A stretch of DNA of 64,000 bases from Haematococcus lacustris. Taxonomy: Eukaryota > Chlorophyta > Chlorophyceae > Chlamydomonadales > Haematococcaceae. The notes below the pieces were generated by a model. The model had not been told where the DNA came from. It searched no databases and worked only from the letters and a program-made list of their open reading frames with translations. The DNA lies in assembly GCA_030144725.1 (NCBI GenBank), contig JASKMD010000025.1:620001-684000 (forward strand), read 5' to 3'. Positions 1 through 9,845 of this stretch are shown one piece after another (within the stretch, counting starts at the first letter, position 1; every line of letters begins with the position of its first letter). The position numbers and the translations under genes are program-made.

Positions 1-475
1 GCAACCAAGGCAAACAAAGAGGCATGAGAGGAGCAAAGACCAGTGCACTCGGCAACTGGACCTATCTCTTCTCCTCGTTGACGAGAGCAGCTCCCGCCTT
101 GTCCGTCGGATGTCGCACTAAAATCTGAAGTTAAGGCTCCAAAGGTCCAAACTTCAGCTGTCAGCCAACGTCCCACGTTGAGGTAGTTCTGCTCCCTCCT
201 TGACGACGCCAGCAACTCCACAACAGCTCGATGACCCGCAACGGTCGTGTGCGGCACCCGGACCTCATTTGTATTCCGCTGGACAAAGCGGTGCCCGTTC
301 AAGCCTGGGAAGGCTGTCCCGTTGCATCCCGATTTATATACCGCTGGGTGCGGTGGTGAGGTAGCTTAGCCAATCCGTGCGACCGAAGTCAACGCGGATT
401 GTTACCAGGGCCACCGCGTGGAGGTGCCTCACCGCCAGCCCCGCTTGCTGTTAGTTAGTACGCGTTGATGTACAT
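1..475. other. Unassigned sequence
   Basis: No gene, repeat or recognisable element was seen here. There are no long open frames with coding character and no terminal repeats. Confidence 0.4.
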
Positions 476-1066
476 GTGTGCTCGAGGCGGCTAATGCGTG
501 CACATCATTGCGGACAATTTGCGCCGCAGGCCACATGTTGTCCGCATGTTGGGCAGACATGTGTACAAGGGAGGTGTGGAGATGGAGGAGGGGTGGCTGA
601 GGAGGGGCAAGGAGGCAGGGATCAGGCAGCCCCAGCGGGACACGAGGGTGGCAGGTTTCGTGAGGGTGCAGTGAGAGGACAGGGAGGAGGGGACGGAGAG
701 CATGGGGGGGGAGAAGAAGACAACAGGGGGGGACAGCGCGGAGACAGAGAAGGGGGGGGTGTAGGAGGAAGGGGAGGAGTCGACGGAGGATGGGACGGAG
801 GTGACAGTGATGACAGTGGGAGTGAAGACAGTGATGAGGAAGGGGATGGGTATCCAGGAGGTCCCAGGGGTCCGGGAGGTCCCGGGGGTCCAGGAGGTCC
901 CGGGGGTCCAAGAGGTCCAGGAGGTCCAGGAGGCCCAGGGGGTCCAGAGGGGGATGAAGGAGGGGGGGATGGCGCCAGGGCACGTCGAAGCAAGGTGTTC
1001 AACACTCATGATAAACAAGGACCGGTCGCGATTGGACCGACCATAGCTCATTGGAAAGAGGAGTAG
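476..1066 (+). other. Low-complexity ORF, collagen-like Gly-Gly-Pro repeats
   Basis: An open frame of 196 codons is rich in Gly, Asp and Glu and ends in Gly-Gly-Pro repeats encoded by GGAGGTCCC-type DNA repeats. The opposite strand is also open over the same stretch, which is typical of simple-sequence DNA rather than a gene. Its last ~60 bases fall in a segment (from 1004) repeated almost verbatim at 42576-42730, so the frame runs into a satellite unit. A real protein is possible but unsupported. Confidence 0.15.
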
Positions 1067-1481
1067 AAGGCCGTTCGAACGGTACACGTCTTATGTAATT
1101 CCGTGCATCCGTTGCGACGTAAATAGGCCGCGATTTTCTTCGCTTTCGAATCTGTACAGATGTCGGTTGTCCTTAATCTGCACAGCTTCTGCTAGTCGAC
1201 ATCTGCACAGATGTCGTATACCGCGACCAACATCTGTGCAGCTTCTGATAACGACATCTGCACAGATGTCGACTATTACAATTAATGCTTGGCTGTGCAG
1301 ATGTCTAAACCGACATCTGTGCAGCTGCTGACGTCGACATCTGCACAGATGTCGACTATTACATTCAAGCCTTGGCTGTGCAGATGTTGTCTGTAGCATC
1401 TGCACAGATGTCGACTATTACATTCGCGGCTTGGCTGTGCAGATGTTGTGGCTTCATCTGCACAGATGTCGACTATTTCAT
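1004..1481. repeat. Dyad satellite, CATCTGCACAGATG family, with leader segment
   Basis: A unique-looking leader (1004-1150) is followed by many copies of the near-palindrome CATCTGCACAGATG or its complement, spaced by short A/T-richer linkers. The same leader plus satellite occurs at 42576-42964, and the satellite continues at 62930-62990. The core is two 6-bp half sites (CATCTG and CAGATG) around a CA centre. Confidence 0.85.
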
Positions 1482-1795
1482 CGACTCTTACATCCGCAAA
1501 ACACATGTATTGACACCCAAACATCCCGCAACATCCCCGCAAAACACATGTATTGACACCCAAACACCCCGCAACACATCGCTACACCCCCGCAAAACAC
1601 ATATATTGACACCCAAACACCCCGCAACACCTCGCTACACCCCCGCAAAACACATGCATTGACACCCAAACACCCCGCAACACATCGCTACACCCCCGCA
1701 AAACACATGTATTGACGACCAAACATCCCGCAACATCCCCGCAAAACACATGTTTACACACCCAAACATCCCGCAACACCTCGCTACGGGACTTG
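1482..1795. repeat. ~58-bp tandem repeat (CCGCAAAACACATGTATTGA type)
   Basis: About five imperfect copies of a unit containing CCGCAAAACACATG, TTGACACCCAAACA and CGCAACACCTCGCTACACC. A shorter run of the same unit is at 62998-63220, in the same order relative to the dyad satellite. Both are followed by the same GGGACTTGCAAGCACATG segment. Confidence 0.85.
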
Positions 1796-2133
1796 CAAGC
1801 ACATGTCTCGATGCACCATCACTCCACAACACCTCAATATGGAAATGCTAAGCACATGCATTGATGCACCCAATGACCGCAACACCCCCCTACGATGTGA
1901 CAAGGTAGCAACGACACAACACAACAACAAGGTGACACCACACACCACCATCACCATCACCATCACCATCACCATCACCACACTCCGGTTGAACATGCAT
2001 CACTATCACCATCACCATCACCATCATCCACACCACCACACCACACCACACCACACCACACCACACCACACCACACCACACCACACCTCACCACACCACA
2101 CCACACCACACCACACCACACCACACCACACCA
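1796..2133. repeat. Microsatellite-rich stretch (CACCAT)n and (CCACA)n
   Basis: A ~140-bp unique-looking segment shared with 63215-63420 is followed by CACCAT hexamers (about 1945-2030) and a CCACA pentamer array (about 2030-2133). No gene. Confidence 0.8.
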
Positions 2134-2438
2134 CCAAGGGTAGGGTAGGGAGAGGGCTGCTACGCCAAGGGTAGGGTAGGGAGAGGGCTGCTACGCCAAG
2201 GGTAGGGTAGGGAGAGGGCTGCTACGCCAAGGGTAGGGTAGGGAGAGGGCTGCTACGCCAAGGGTAGGGTAGGGAGAGGGCTGCTACGCCAAGGGTAGGG
2301 TAGGGAGAGGGCTGCTACGCCAAGGGTAGGGTAGGGAGAGGGCTGCTACGCCAAGGGTAGGGTAGGGAGAGGGCTGCTACGCCAAGGGTAGGGTAGGGAG
2401 AGGGCTGCTACGCCAAGGGTAGGGTAGGGAGAGGGCTG
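2134..2438. repeat. 31-bp tandem repeat, about ten copies
   Basis: Nearly perfect 31-bp units contain GGGTAGGGTAGGGAGAGGG and CTGCTACG. The GGGTAGGG core resembles degenerate telomeric sequence, but the period is 31 bp, so it is a minisatellite and not a telomere. Confidence 0.9.
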
Positions 2439-2776
2439 CAGCGTGTGTCGAGGGGCGGGGGGTGGGAAAGGCGGGAGGTAGGTGGGGTGCCAGGCTTGGA
2501 GGTGGTGGGACAGGGGAGGGGAGGGGGAAGGGGGAAGGAGGAAGGGGGGAAGAGGGAAGGGCTGACCGTGGGACCTGCAGTAAACAATGGGCATCTTTGC
2601 GGTTAGGCTGGGCATCGGACCACCCATGTGCAAGGGCTGGCCACTCACTCTTTGCTAGCGCCACTTCTATACCTACCTGGCAGCGCCTCCATGGCTGCAG
2701 CTCCTGGCTGCTCCTGCGCTCCATGCACCTGCTTCTTGTGGTAGGGTGATGAAGGAGGTGGTGGTGGGGGAGGGAG
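2439..2776. other. G-rich spacer without a gene
   Basis: Strand-asymmetric G-rich sequence. Short phrases (for example GGGCTGGCCACTCAC-like words) recur loosely at 40640-40810 and 41240-41340, suggesting an old dispersed repeat. No coding signal. Confidence 0.4.
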
Positions 2777-3173
2777 GGCTGGGCTGGGCTGGGCTGGGCT
2801 GGGCTGGGCTGGGCTGGGCTGGGCTGGGCTGGGCTGGGCTGGGCTGGGCTGGGCTGGGCTGGGCTGGGCTGGGCTGGGCTGGGCTGGGCTGGGCTGGGCT
2901 GGGCTGGGCTGGGCTGGGCTGGGCTGGGCTGGGCTGGGCTGGGCTGGGCTGGGCTGGGCTGGGCTGGGCTGGGCTGGGCTGGGCTGGGCTGGGCTGGGCT
3001 GGGCTGGGCTGGGCTGGGCTGGGCTGGGCTGGGCTGGGCTGGGCTGGGCTGGGCTGGGCTGGGCTGGGCTGGGCTGGGCTGGGCTGGGCTGGGCTGGGCT
3101 GGGCTGGGCTGGGCTGGGCTGGGCTGGGCTGGGCTGGGCTGGGCTGGGCTGGGCTGGGCTGGGCTGGGCTGGG
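2777..3173. repeat. (GGGCT)n pentanucleotide microsatellite, ~80 copies
   Basis: A virtually uninterrupted run of GGGCT (GCTGG in another phase). The long open frames through it on both strands (Ser-Pro-Ala-Gln-Pro or Gly-Leu-Gly-Trp-Ala repeats) are by-products of the 5-bp period and are not genes. Confidence 0.95.
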
Positions 3174-3829
3174 TGTAGGGAAGGGGAGGTTGGGACCATT
3201 GAACCTGCAACAATTCAGTGGTTGGCAAATAGTCAGGCAAGGTACTTGGAGCCACATGACTGCAAGATAAAATACTCACCATTCGCTAGGGTGGGGTTTG
3301 TGTGGGTGCACCCAACTTTTTTTCAAGTGCACCCAGCTTCGTCTCTTGCATGGCTCCTGACCGCCTCCGGGCTCCTCCACTCCTCTTCCGCTCCGTCTCA
3401 CAGGCTTCGGGCTACGTGTCCTAGTTGCACCTCATGCATTTGCCGCATCTTTGCATCGCTCTGTCGCTGCATCGCTGCACCTCCTTCCGTTTTCTGTCGC
3501 TATATCTTGATCCTATCGCTTAACCTGATGGCATCTGGTCACCTAAGCGGCTGGCTGGCTCGTAGCTAGCCTTTTGGCGGCTGGCTGGCTCGTAGCTAGC
3601 CTTTTTGTTGGCTGCTCCTGGCTGCTCATTGCTGCTATGTGGGGCAATCTAGGCTCCTTCGCGGTTCCTAGGCTTCCTTCGCGCCACCTTTGCGAAAACT
3701 TTATGCAGATATCACACAGATTGTTGAATAATAGAAGAGTCTTGATTCCTTCGCGGTGACTTTGCTTCCTTCGCGGTGCCTTTGCGTAACTTTTATGCAA
3801 GCCTTTTCTTCATGTGCACAGCTGCACTA
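3174..3829. other. Unassigned repeat-like region with a direct repeat
   Basis: No gene. A ~30-bp direct repeat around GGCTGGCTGGCTCGTAGC lies at 3549-3604. GCTCCTGGCTGCTCC words and CCTTCGCGGT phrases recur at 26690-26980, so 25985-27060 looks like a diverged copy of this satellite mosaic. Confidence 0.45.
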
Positions 3830-4606
3830 CTTGGCATCTGTGCAGATGTCGAGGTATTCATCTGTGCAGATGTCGACATTGTCGGCATCTGCACAGATGT
3901 CGTCCTTTAATTATAACCGGCATCTGCGCAGATGTCGCCCTTTTATGCATCTGCACAGATTTAAATACCGGCATCTGCACAGATGTCGCCCTTAATAGCA
4001 TCTGCACAGATGTCGCCCTTAAATTATAACCAACATCTGCACAGATGTTGCTTTTTTATGCATCTGCACAGATGTAATTACCGGCATCTGCACAGATGTT
4101 GCTTTTTTATGCATCTGCACAGATTTTATTACCGGCATCTGCACAGATGTCGCCCTTAATATTATCTGCACAGATGTCGCCCTTCGATTATAACCAACAT
4201 CTGCACAGATGTTGCTTTTTTATGCATCTGCACAGATGTAATTACCGGCATCTGCACAGATGTTGCTTTTTTATTCATCTGCACAGATTTAATTACCGGC
4301 ATCTGCACAGATGTTGCCTTTATTAGCATCTGCACAGATTTATTAACCGGCATCTGCACAGATGTCGCCCTTAATAGTATCTGCACAGATGTCGCCCTTC
4401 AATTATAACCAACATCTGCACAGATGTTGCTTTTTTATGCATCTGCACAGATTTAATTACCGGCATCTGCACAGATGTTGCCTTTATTAGCATCTGCACA
4501 GATTTAATAACCGGCATCTGCACAGATGTCGCTTTTCGTAATGGCATCGACATGCAGCTGCACAGATGACATGCTCATTTAACCGACATCTGCACAGATT
4601 CCCAAA
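3830..4606. repeat. Dyad satellite array, CATCTGCACAGATG family
   Basis: About thirty copies of the CATCTGCACAGATG core (or CATCTGTGCAGATG) are separated by short A/T-rich linkers such as TTGCTTTTTTATG and TAATTACCGG. It directly precedes the transposase gene at 4735, a position compatible with a subterminal or upstream regulatory array of that element. No terminal inverted repeat was found to prove this. Confidence 0.85.
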
Positions 4607-4734
4607 AAGGGGGGGGTACCTCGCGCGCGGATCGATGTATCTTCGCAACCGCTGCGAGTTAGGACTTCATTCAAGAGCGAGGTCCCCCTTAAACTCAACG
4701 CTCTATCGTTCTATCGGAGCGGAATGTCCATCCG

Positions 4735-7700
4735 ATGCAAAAAAGGCCCTCGCGTCGACCTTATTTATCGTGAGTGAAGCTGGATGCCAACCTTGAACAA
4801 CCCGTGTTCAGGTATTTAGAAATAACAGATAATAGTATCACTAGCAGTGCGTTGTTCAGTATAGTTGTTGCTTGTCTTTGTGCATGCCATTACAGGAACT
4901 GCCCCATGACAGGCAAGGGCATGTTGGACGAACTGTGCCGGCTTTTGGACATGAAGCTGACCAAGGAGCAGATGAAGGGGGTGTTGAAGCTGCTCCGTGC
5001 GCTACTTGCACACCAGCCTGATCTCAACCTCATCACCAGCTTCTACCAGCTGATGAGTTTGCAGGGCGTCCAGCACGCAAATGAGTACGAGGTGCACGTG
5101 TGCAACGCGGGCAAGGACAACAAGGCCAACAACAAGTACTGCCCAGGCTACACCTACCCGAAGATAACACGGTGAGGTCAGGGGAAAGGGTGAGGATTAA
5201 GCAATGCATGCATGGCGCAATTCACATGTTGTTGGTGTGGGTCAAGGCTGCCTTAATGTGCATGCATGGTAGGTCTGAGTGGCTCGCCCACAAGGATGAC
5301 AAGTGCTACTACTGCGAGACGCCTCGCTTCTTGGAGAGCAAGAAAAAAGGTGAACCAATCTACATGGGCATGGTGAAACTCTATAGACACTTGAAGAGGT
5401 ATAAATGGGTTGTATGCTGTCCCTTGCTTGGTAACAGGGAGCCCACAGGAGGTCACCTTGAAGCCTCGGTGGAGCATGTCTCTGTTCGGCTGGAACACAG
5501 TGGTGAAGAACATCATGGAGCGCAAGGACGTGATGACCTGGTTCAGGCGAGCTCGGGGCGTGGACCCACCTCCTGGCTCTTTCCGGGCAAGTGAGTAGGC
5601 TTGGGTTGACCTAGGCATAGAATTGACCGCATAGCCAGGTGATTAGTACAGTGACATGCACCATACCATGTGATGTTGTTTGGCAGGCCCTGCATGGCGA
5701 GAGATGCAGCCCAAGCTACCAGAGGTTGTGGCCACCTCCCCCAACACAGCCCACTTCATGATTGGGGTTGACTGGATGACCATGGGCAAGAACGGCACCT
5801 GGTCAGTGGGTGTGATCCTGTTGAGGCTGCTGGATGTGCCGGCTGAGGTGTGCGGCAAGCGGGCGTGCAGCTCAGTGCTGGCCGTCATCAACGGAGGGAA
5901 GCACCAGTCTCACCTGACAGGCTACATGAAAGCCATCTGCCAGGAAGTCAGCAAGCACATCGAGGGCCCGGGTGACCTGGGTGTGATAGTGGAGCCACAC
6001 CCAGGCCCAGGTGTTGATGGTGTGGCTCCTGCCCGTGTTGAGCCTGTCCGCATCCATGGAGTCCCAGTGGTATCGATCGCTGATACCCCAGCCACGTGAG
6101 TGAGGCAAAGGCCAACAGCTAGCACCTACAAATGATTCCACCACCTCCCAGTCTAGTCTATCCCTATACAACTTGTACCCTGCCATGTACCATCCACAAA
6201 CATATGACACCCATTAAGGCCACAATTGCGTGATTGTGTGCATGTAGAGCCACCTTGACCAGGGGCATGGGCCACAGCGCCCACAAGATGTGCTACAACT
6301 GCAACATCAGCAAGCCCCCCAACCCCCCTACCGAGAAGGCGCCCCTTGGCTACGACTCGCCAACGCTGCAGACCCTACCAGGCTCCAACCGGGAGGTATG
6401 GAGCACTTGACACACACACCAGCATGGGCTATTAAATCAAACACGAGGATCCCTAGGCACACACATTCCTTGCTTGCGGTGGTGGACTGCAGGAGTATGT
6501 GCTCATCTATGACGTGCGCATGAAGTTCACCCACGAGGAGATCATGGACCGAGGTGCCCCCTTCATCCATGGGTGGTCTCAAGGCGACCCTAGGGTGGTG
6601 GGCTGCCACGCCCAGCCCCTCCTGCCCCTGCTGCTGAAACACCTGGACGCCCGGTTAGCCCACCTGGTGCCTGTGTACCACAGCTTCATGTATGGCTTGC
6701 TGAAGCACCAGCTGGATTGGTTCATGAGTGCAGATGGCCTTCACATTAATGTGCGGCGTGAGATAGTGAAGCGTGGAGCAGCCATTCAATCCCCATCAGA
6801 CTTGGGACGGGACCTGGGAGACCTTGCCAACCGCACGTAAGCCATAAGCATGTAGTGCAGTATGTCATAATCATATCACGACTGACAGGCAAAGATGCAG
6901 ACTATGCAAGGTGCATGTCATGCACGCTTATGATTGCACTGGTGCTGCAATGCTCATGTCATCATGCAGTGGATGGCGCATGGAGGACTACAAGCACTGG
7001 TATGTGCACTTCTCACCCATCGTGTTGCGGGGCAACCTTTTGCCAGAGCCCTACCGTGGGTTGTGGACAGCCTTGGAGGGCGCTATGCTGCACTACTTGA
7101 CACCTGGTAATTTACAGACCAGCATCTACAGGCACGGTCCCACTGCATGATGACTAACATATATCTAACAATGAGGAATTGCCTGCCCAATTCAGGCTCG
7201 GAGAACAGCGCCACCCCTGCGGGGATGGCGGCAGGCTATGCACATCTGAAGACCTATGCAGCCAGGTTGGAGCGCTGCCGCCGTGATCCTCTGCTTCCAG
7301 CTGCGCATGGAGACAACGAGGGCAAGCTGTCTGTGCCTACTGACCAAGTCTGCCCCAACCTCCACACAACGGGCTGCAGGTGAGAGTTTTAACAGTAGCA
7401 TGCAGGCCAACCTTACTCATCAACAATACATGCATGCTGCAGGCAGACCATGCATCACATGGTATCATGGCTGTGGTGTGCACAGGCTGTACATGCAAGA
7501 GGAGAACGTGGGCAGGACATGCCTGTTTGGCGAGCTCTGGATCGAGCGAGACCTGCATGACTTGAAGTCCATCACCACCAGCGGCATTCCTGGAGCCCAA
7601 CTGGATGCCCACATTGCCATGCGGGTGGCCGGGCATAACGCCAGCAAGAGGCTGCTTGACCGGGCTGAGCCAGAGGCACAGCAGGACTACAAGGCCCGCC

Positions 7701-8659
7701 TGAAGGACGAGCTGACACAGGACGGGCAGCAGGCCCTGCTGCTGGGAGCGGGCAGTGCAGAGTGCCCACTGCAGAACAGCCCGGGTGCCATGATGAGGGG
7801 CTGCATGAAGGCAGTCCAGGATCTGCAGAAAAGCGACGAGGCCACCCCATGGCGCCCATGGCACGTCAAGCAGGTGTTCGGTGAGGACTTAACCCAAGGG
7901 GAGGCAGAGGAGGAGGCCAAGGAGGCTCGACGGGTCGCTGTCCCTGCACCCCCGTACCCAGTGCGGTACTACCAGCGGGCAGACTGCAATAACACCATCG
8001 TGTTCAGCAGTGTGTACAAACGCCCCTCAACCCGCAACAACACCTGGGTCAGCATCCCGTTCGAGCTCGATGACGACAAGTGGGCCATTTGGGCTGGCCA
8101 TGTGCAGTTCTGGGTTCGTCTGGAGCACCCCAAGCTGCCTGGGGTGTTCCTACGCCTAGCAGTCAGCCGCATCTACTTGACACGCCCTACAACCCACCCC
8201 TCATGCTTGGCAGCAACTGGCCAGGCTGTCCCCGTGCCACAGCAGGCAGCAGGAGCTGGAGCAGCAGCTGGGGCAGGAGGTCAGGGGGGGGGAGAGCCAC
8301 CAGGAGACGGGGATGCAGGAGGGGCTGCTGGGCCAAGCGGTATAGGTGGACCACAGCAGCACAGGTCAGCAAAGCGTGGCGTGGAGCAGGCAGCAGCGGA
8401 GGCAGCCAGCACAGGTGGCACCAGGAAGTCCCAGAGGCTCGCAGCCGGTGCATCACAGCGGCAGGCTGACCCCCTTCCACCTGTTGAGGACCGCCCGCAG
8501 CAGTCAGCCATGGGCAGCATGCACCAGGGCTATGGAGATCAGCATTGGTATATGTTTGACGCCACCAAGATCTTCACAGTCTTTGTGACCAGCTTTGAGG
8601 ATGGGGAGGGCTACGGCCGTATGTTCTTTGTGCCAGCGCACAGCCTCAGTCGCAGCTAG
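4735..8659 (+). CDS. CACTA/Plavaka-like DNA transposase (tnp2-type), ten exons
   Basis: Predicted to cut and move a DNA transposon in the nucleus. Exons read with consistent GT-AG boundaries and phases: 4735-4769, 4896-5171, 5273-5349, 5438-5590, 5687-6095, 6248-6395, 6493-6836, 6970-7106, 7196-7379, 7486-8659. Together they give 978 codons. The first exon (MQKRPS...) is the least certain. Tnp2-like landmarks: a Cys pair (CYYC), an acidic core around GVDWMTMGKNGTWSVGVI, SIADTPATATLTRGMGHSAH, then CYNC, YHSFMYGLLKHQLDW, and near the end HVQFWVRLEHP. The C-terminal ~130 residues are Ala/Gly/Gln-rich before a conserved tail. The same domain order and several equivalent intron positions occur in the gene at 57274-61656. 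Family assignment rests on motif recognition; a domain search would settle CACTA versus Plavaka. No stop or frameshift was seen, so it may be functional. Confidence 0.78.
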
Positions 8660-8823
8660 TCATACATCAATCACGGTGCTGCACCAAGTGAAAACGGATG
8701 ACAGAATAGATGCTCGTAATCCTGTTCCTGTTCTGTGGTTGCTGGGGCTGCGTCACTGTCATGTTGCTGCTGTTGCCACAGACACTCCATCAGCAAATAG
8801 TGATAGAATGCCTTAGCTACCTA

Positions 8824-9790
8824 GCGGTGTGACCTGCAGGACCCTGTAGGCGTGCGGCAGAACCCTGAAGAGTAATGACGCAGGACCCTGTAGGCGTGCG
8901 GCAGAACCCTGTAGACGTGTGTCGTAGGACCCTGTAGCCGTGCGGCAGGACCCTGAAGAGTAATGCCGCAGGACCCTGTAGCCGTGCGGCAGGACCCTGT
9001 GGACGTGTGTCGCAGGACCCTGTAGGCGTGCGGCAGAACCCTGAAGAGTAATGACGCAGGACCCTGTAGGCGTGCGGCAGAACCCTGTAGACGTGTGTCG
9101 CAGGACCCTGTATGCGTGCGGCAGAACCCTGTAGAGTAATGCCGCAGGACCCTGTAGGCGTGCGGCAGAACCCTGTAGACGTGTGTCGCAGGACCCTGTA
9201 TGCGTGCGGCAGAACCCGGTAGAGTAATGCCGCAGGACCCTGTAGACGTGCGGCAGAACCCTGTGGACGTGTGTCGCAGGACCCTGTAGGCGTGCGGCAG
9301 AACCCTGTAGACGTGTGTCGCAGGACCCTGTAGCCGTGCGGCAGGACCCTGTAGACGTGTGTCGCAGGACCCTGGAGCCGTGCGGCAGGACCCTGTAAAC
9401 AAATGTCGTAGGACCCTGTAGCCGTGCGGCAGAACCCTGTAGACGTGTGTCGCAGGACCCTGTAGCCGTGCGGCAGGACCCTGTGGACGTGTGTCGTAGG
9501 ACCCTGTAGCCGTGCGGCAGAACCCTGTAGACATGGGTCGCAGGACCCTGTAGCCGTGCGGCAGGACCCTGTAGACGTGTGTCGCAGGACCCTGTAGCCG
9601 TGCGGCAGGACCCTGTAGACGTGTGTCGCAGGACCCTGTAGCCGTGCGGCAGAACCCTGTGGACGTGTGACGCAGGACCCTGTAGCCGTGCGGCAGAACC
9701 CTGTAGACGTGGGTCGTAGGACCCTGCAGCCGTGCGGCAGGACCCTGTGGCACAGGACCCTGTACAGGGTCGGTAGGACCCGGTACAGGG
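8824..9790. repeat. CAGGACCCTG minisatellite array (~44-bp unit)
   Basis: Tandem ~22-bp half-units alternate as GCAGGACCCTGTAGCCGTGCG and GCAGAACCCTGTAGACGTGTG. The core CAGG-AC-CCTG is a near-palindrome. The array begins ~165 bp after the transposase stop and ends ~55 bp before the stop of the minus-strand ORF. Long ORFs through it (repeating Arg-Val-Leu-Arg-His) arise from the repeat period. The same family recurs at 15860-16880, 17288-17469 and 23513-23750, with variants at 25915-25985, 27129-27510 and 31750-32210. Confidence 0.92.
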
Positions 9791-9845
9791 TTAGGTAACT
9801 TTTCAAATTGTTATAACATCGCAGCAACTTTGAGTTTTTCAATGA

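Noticed and set aside
476..1066. A collagen-like structural protein gene
   Set aside because: Glycine-proline repeats come from a simple DNA repeat, the opposite strand is equally open, and the frame ends inside a satellite.
2377..3282. Long ORFs encoding Ser-Pro-Ala-Gln-Pro or Gly-Trp-Ala-Gly-Leu repeats on both strands
   Set aside because: They are translations of the GGGCT pentamer array, open in several frames on both strands, with no start context or flanking coding sequence.
3830..4606. CRISPR-like look of a short repeat with spacers
   Set aside because: Linkers are themselves repeated and vary in length, the genome is eukaryotic, and no cas genes are present.
8817..9842. Long minus-strand ORFs (341 and 310 codons) with Arg-Val-Leu-Pro-His repeats, and similar ones at 15814-16954
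   Set aside because: They follow the 44-bp minisatellite exactly; overlapping frames are equally open, so no protein is supported.
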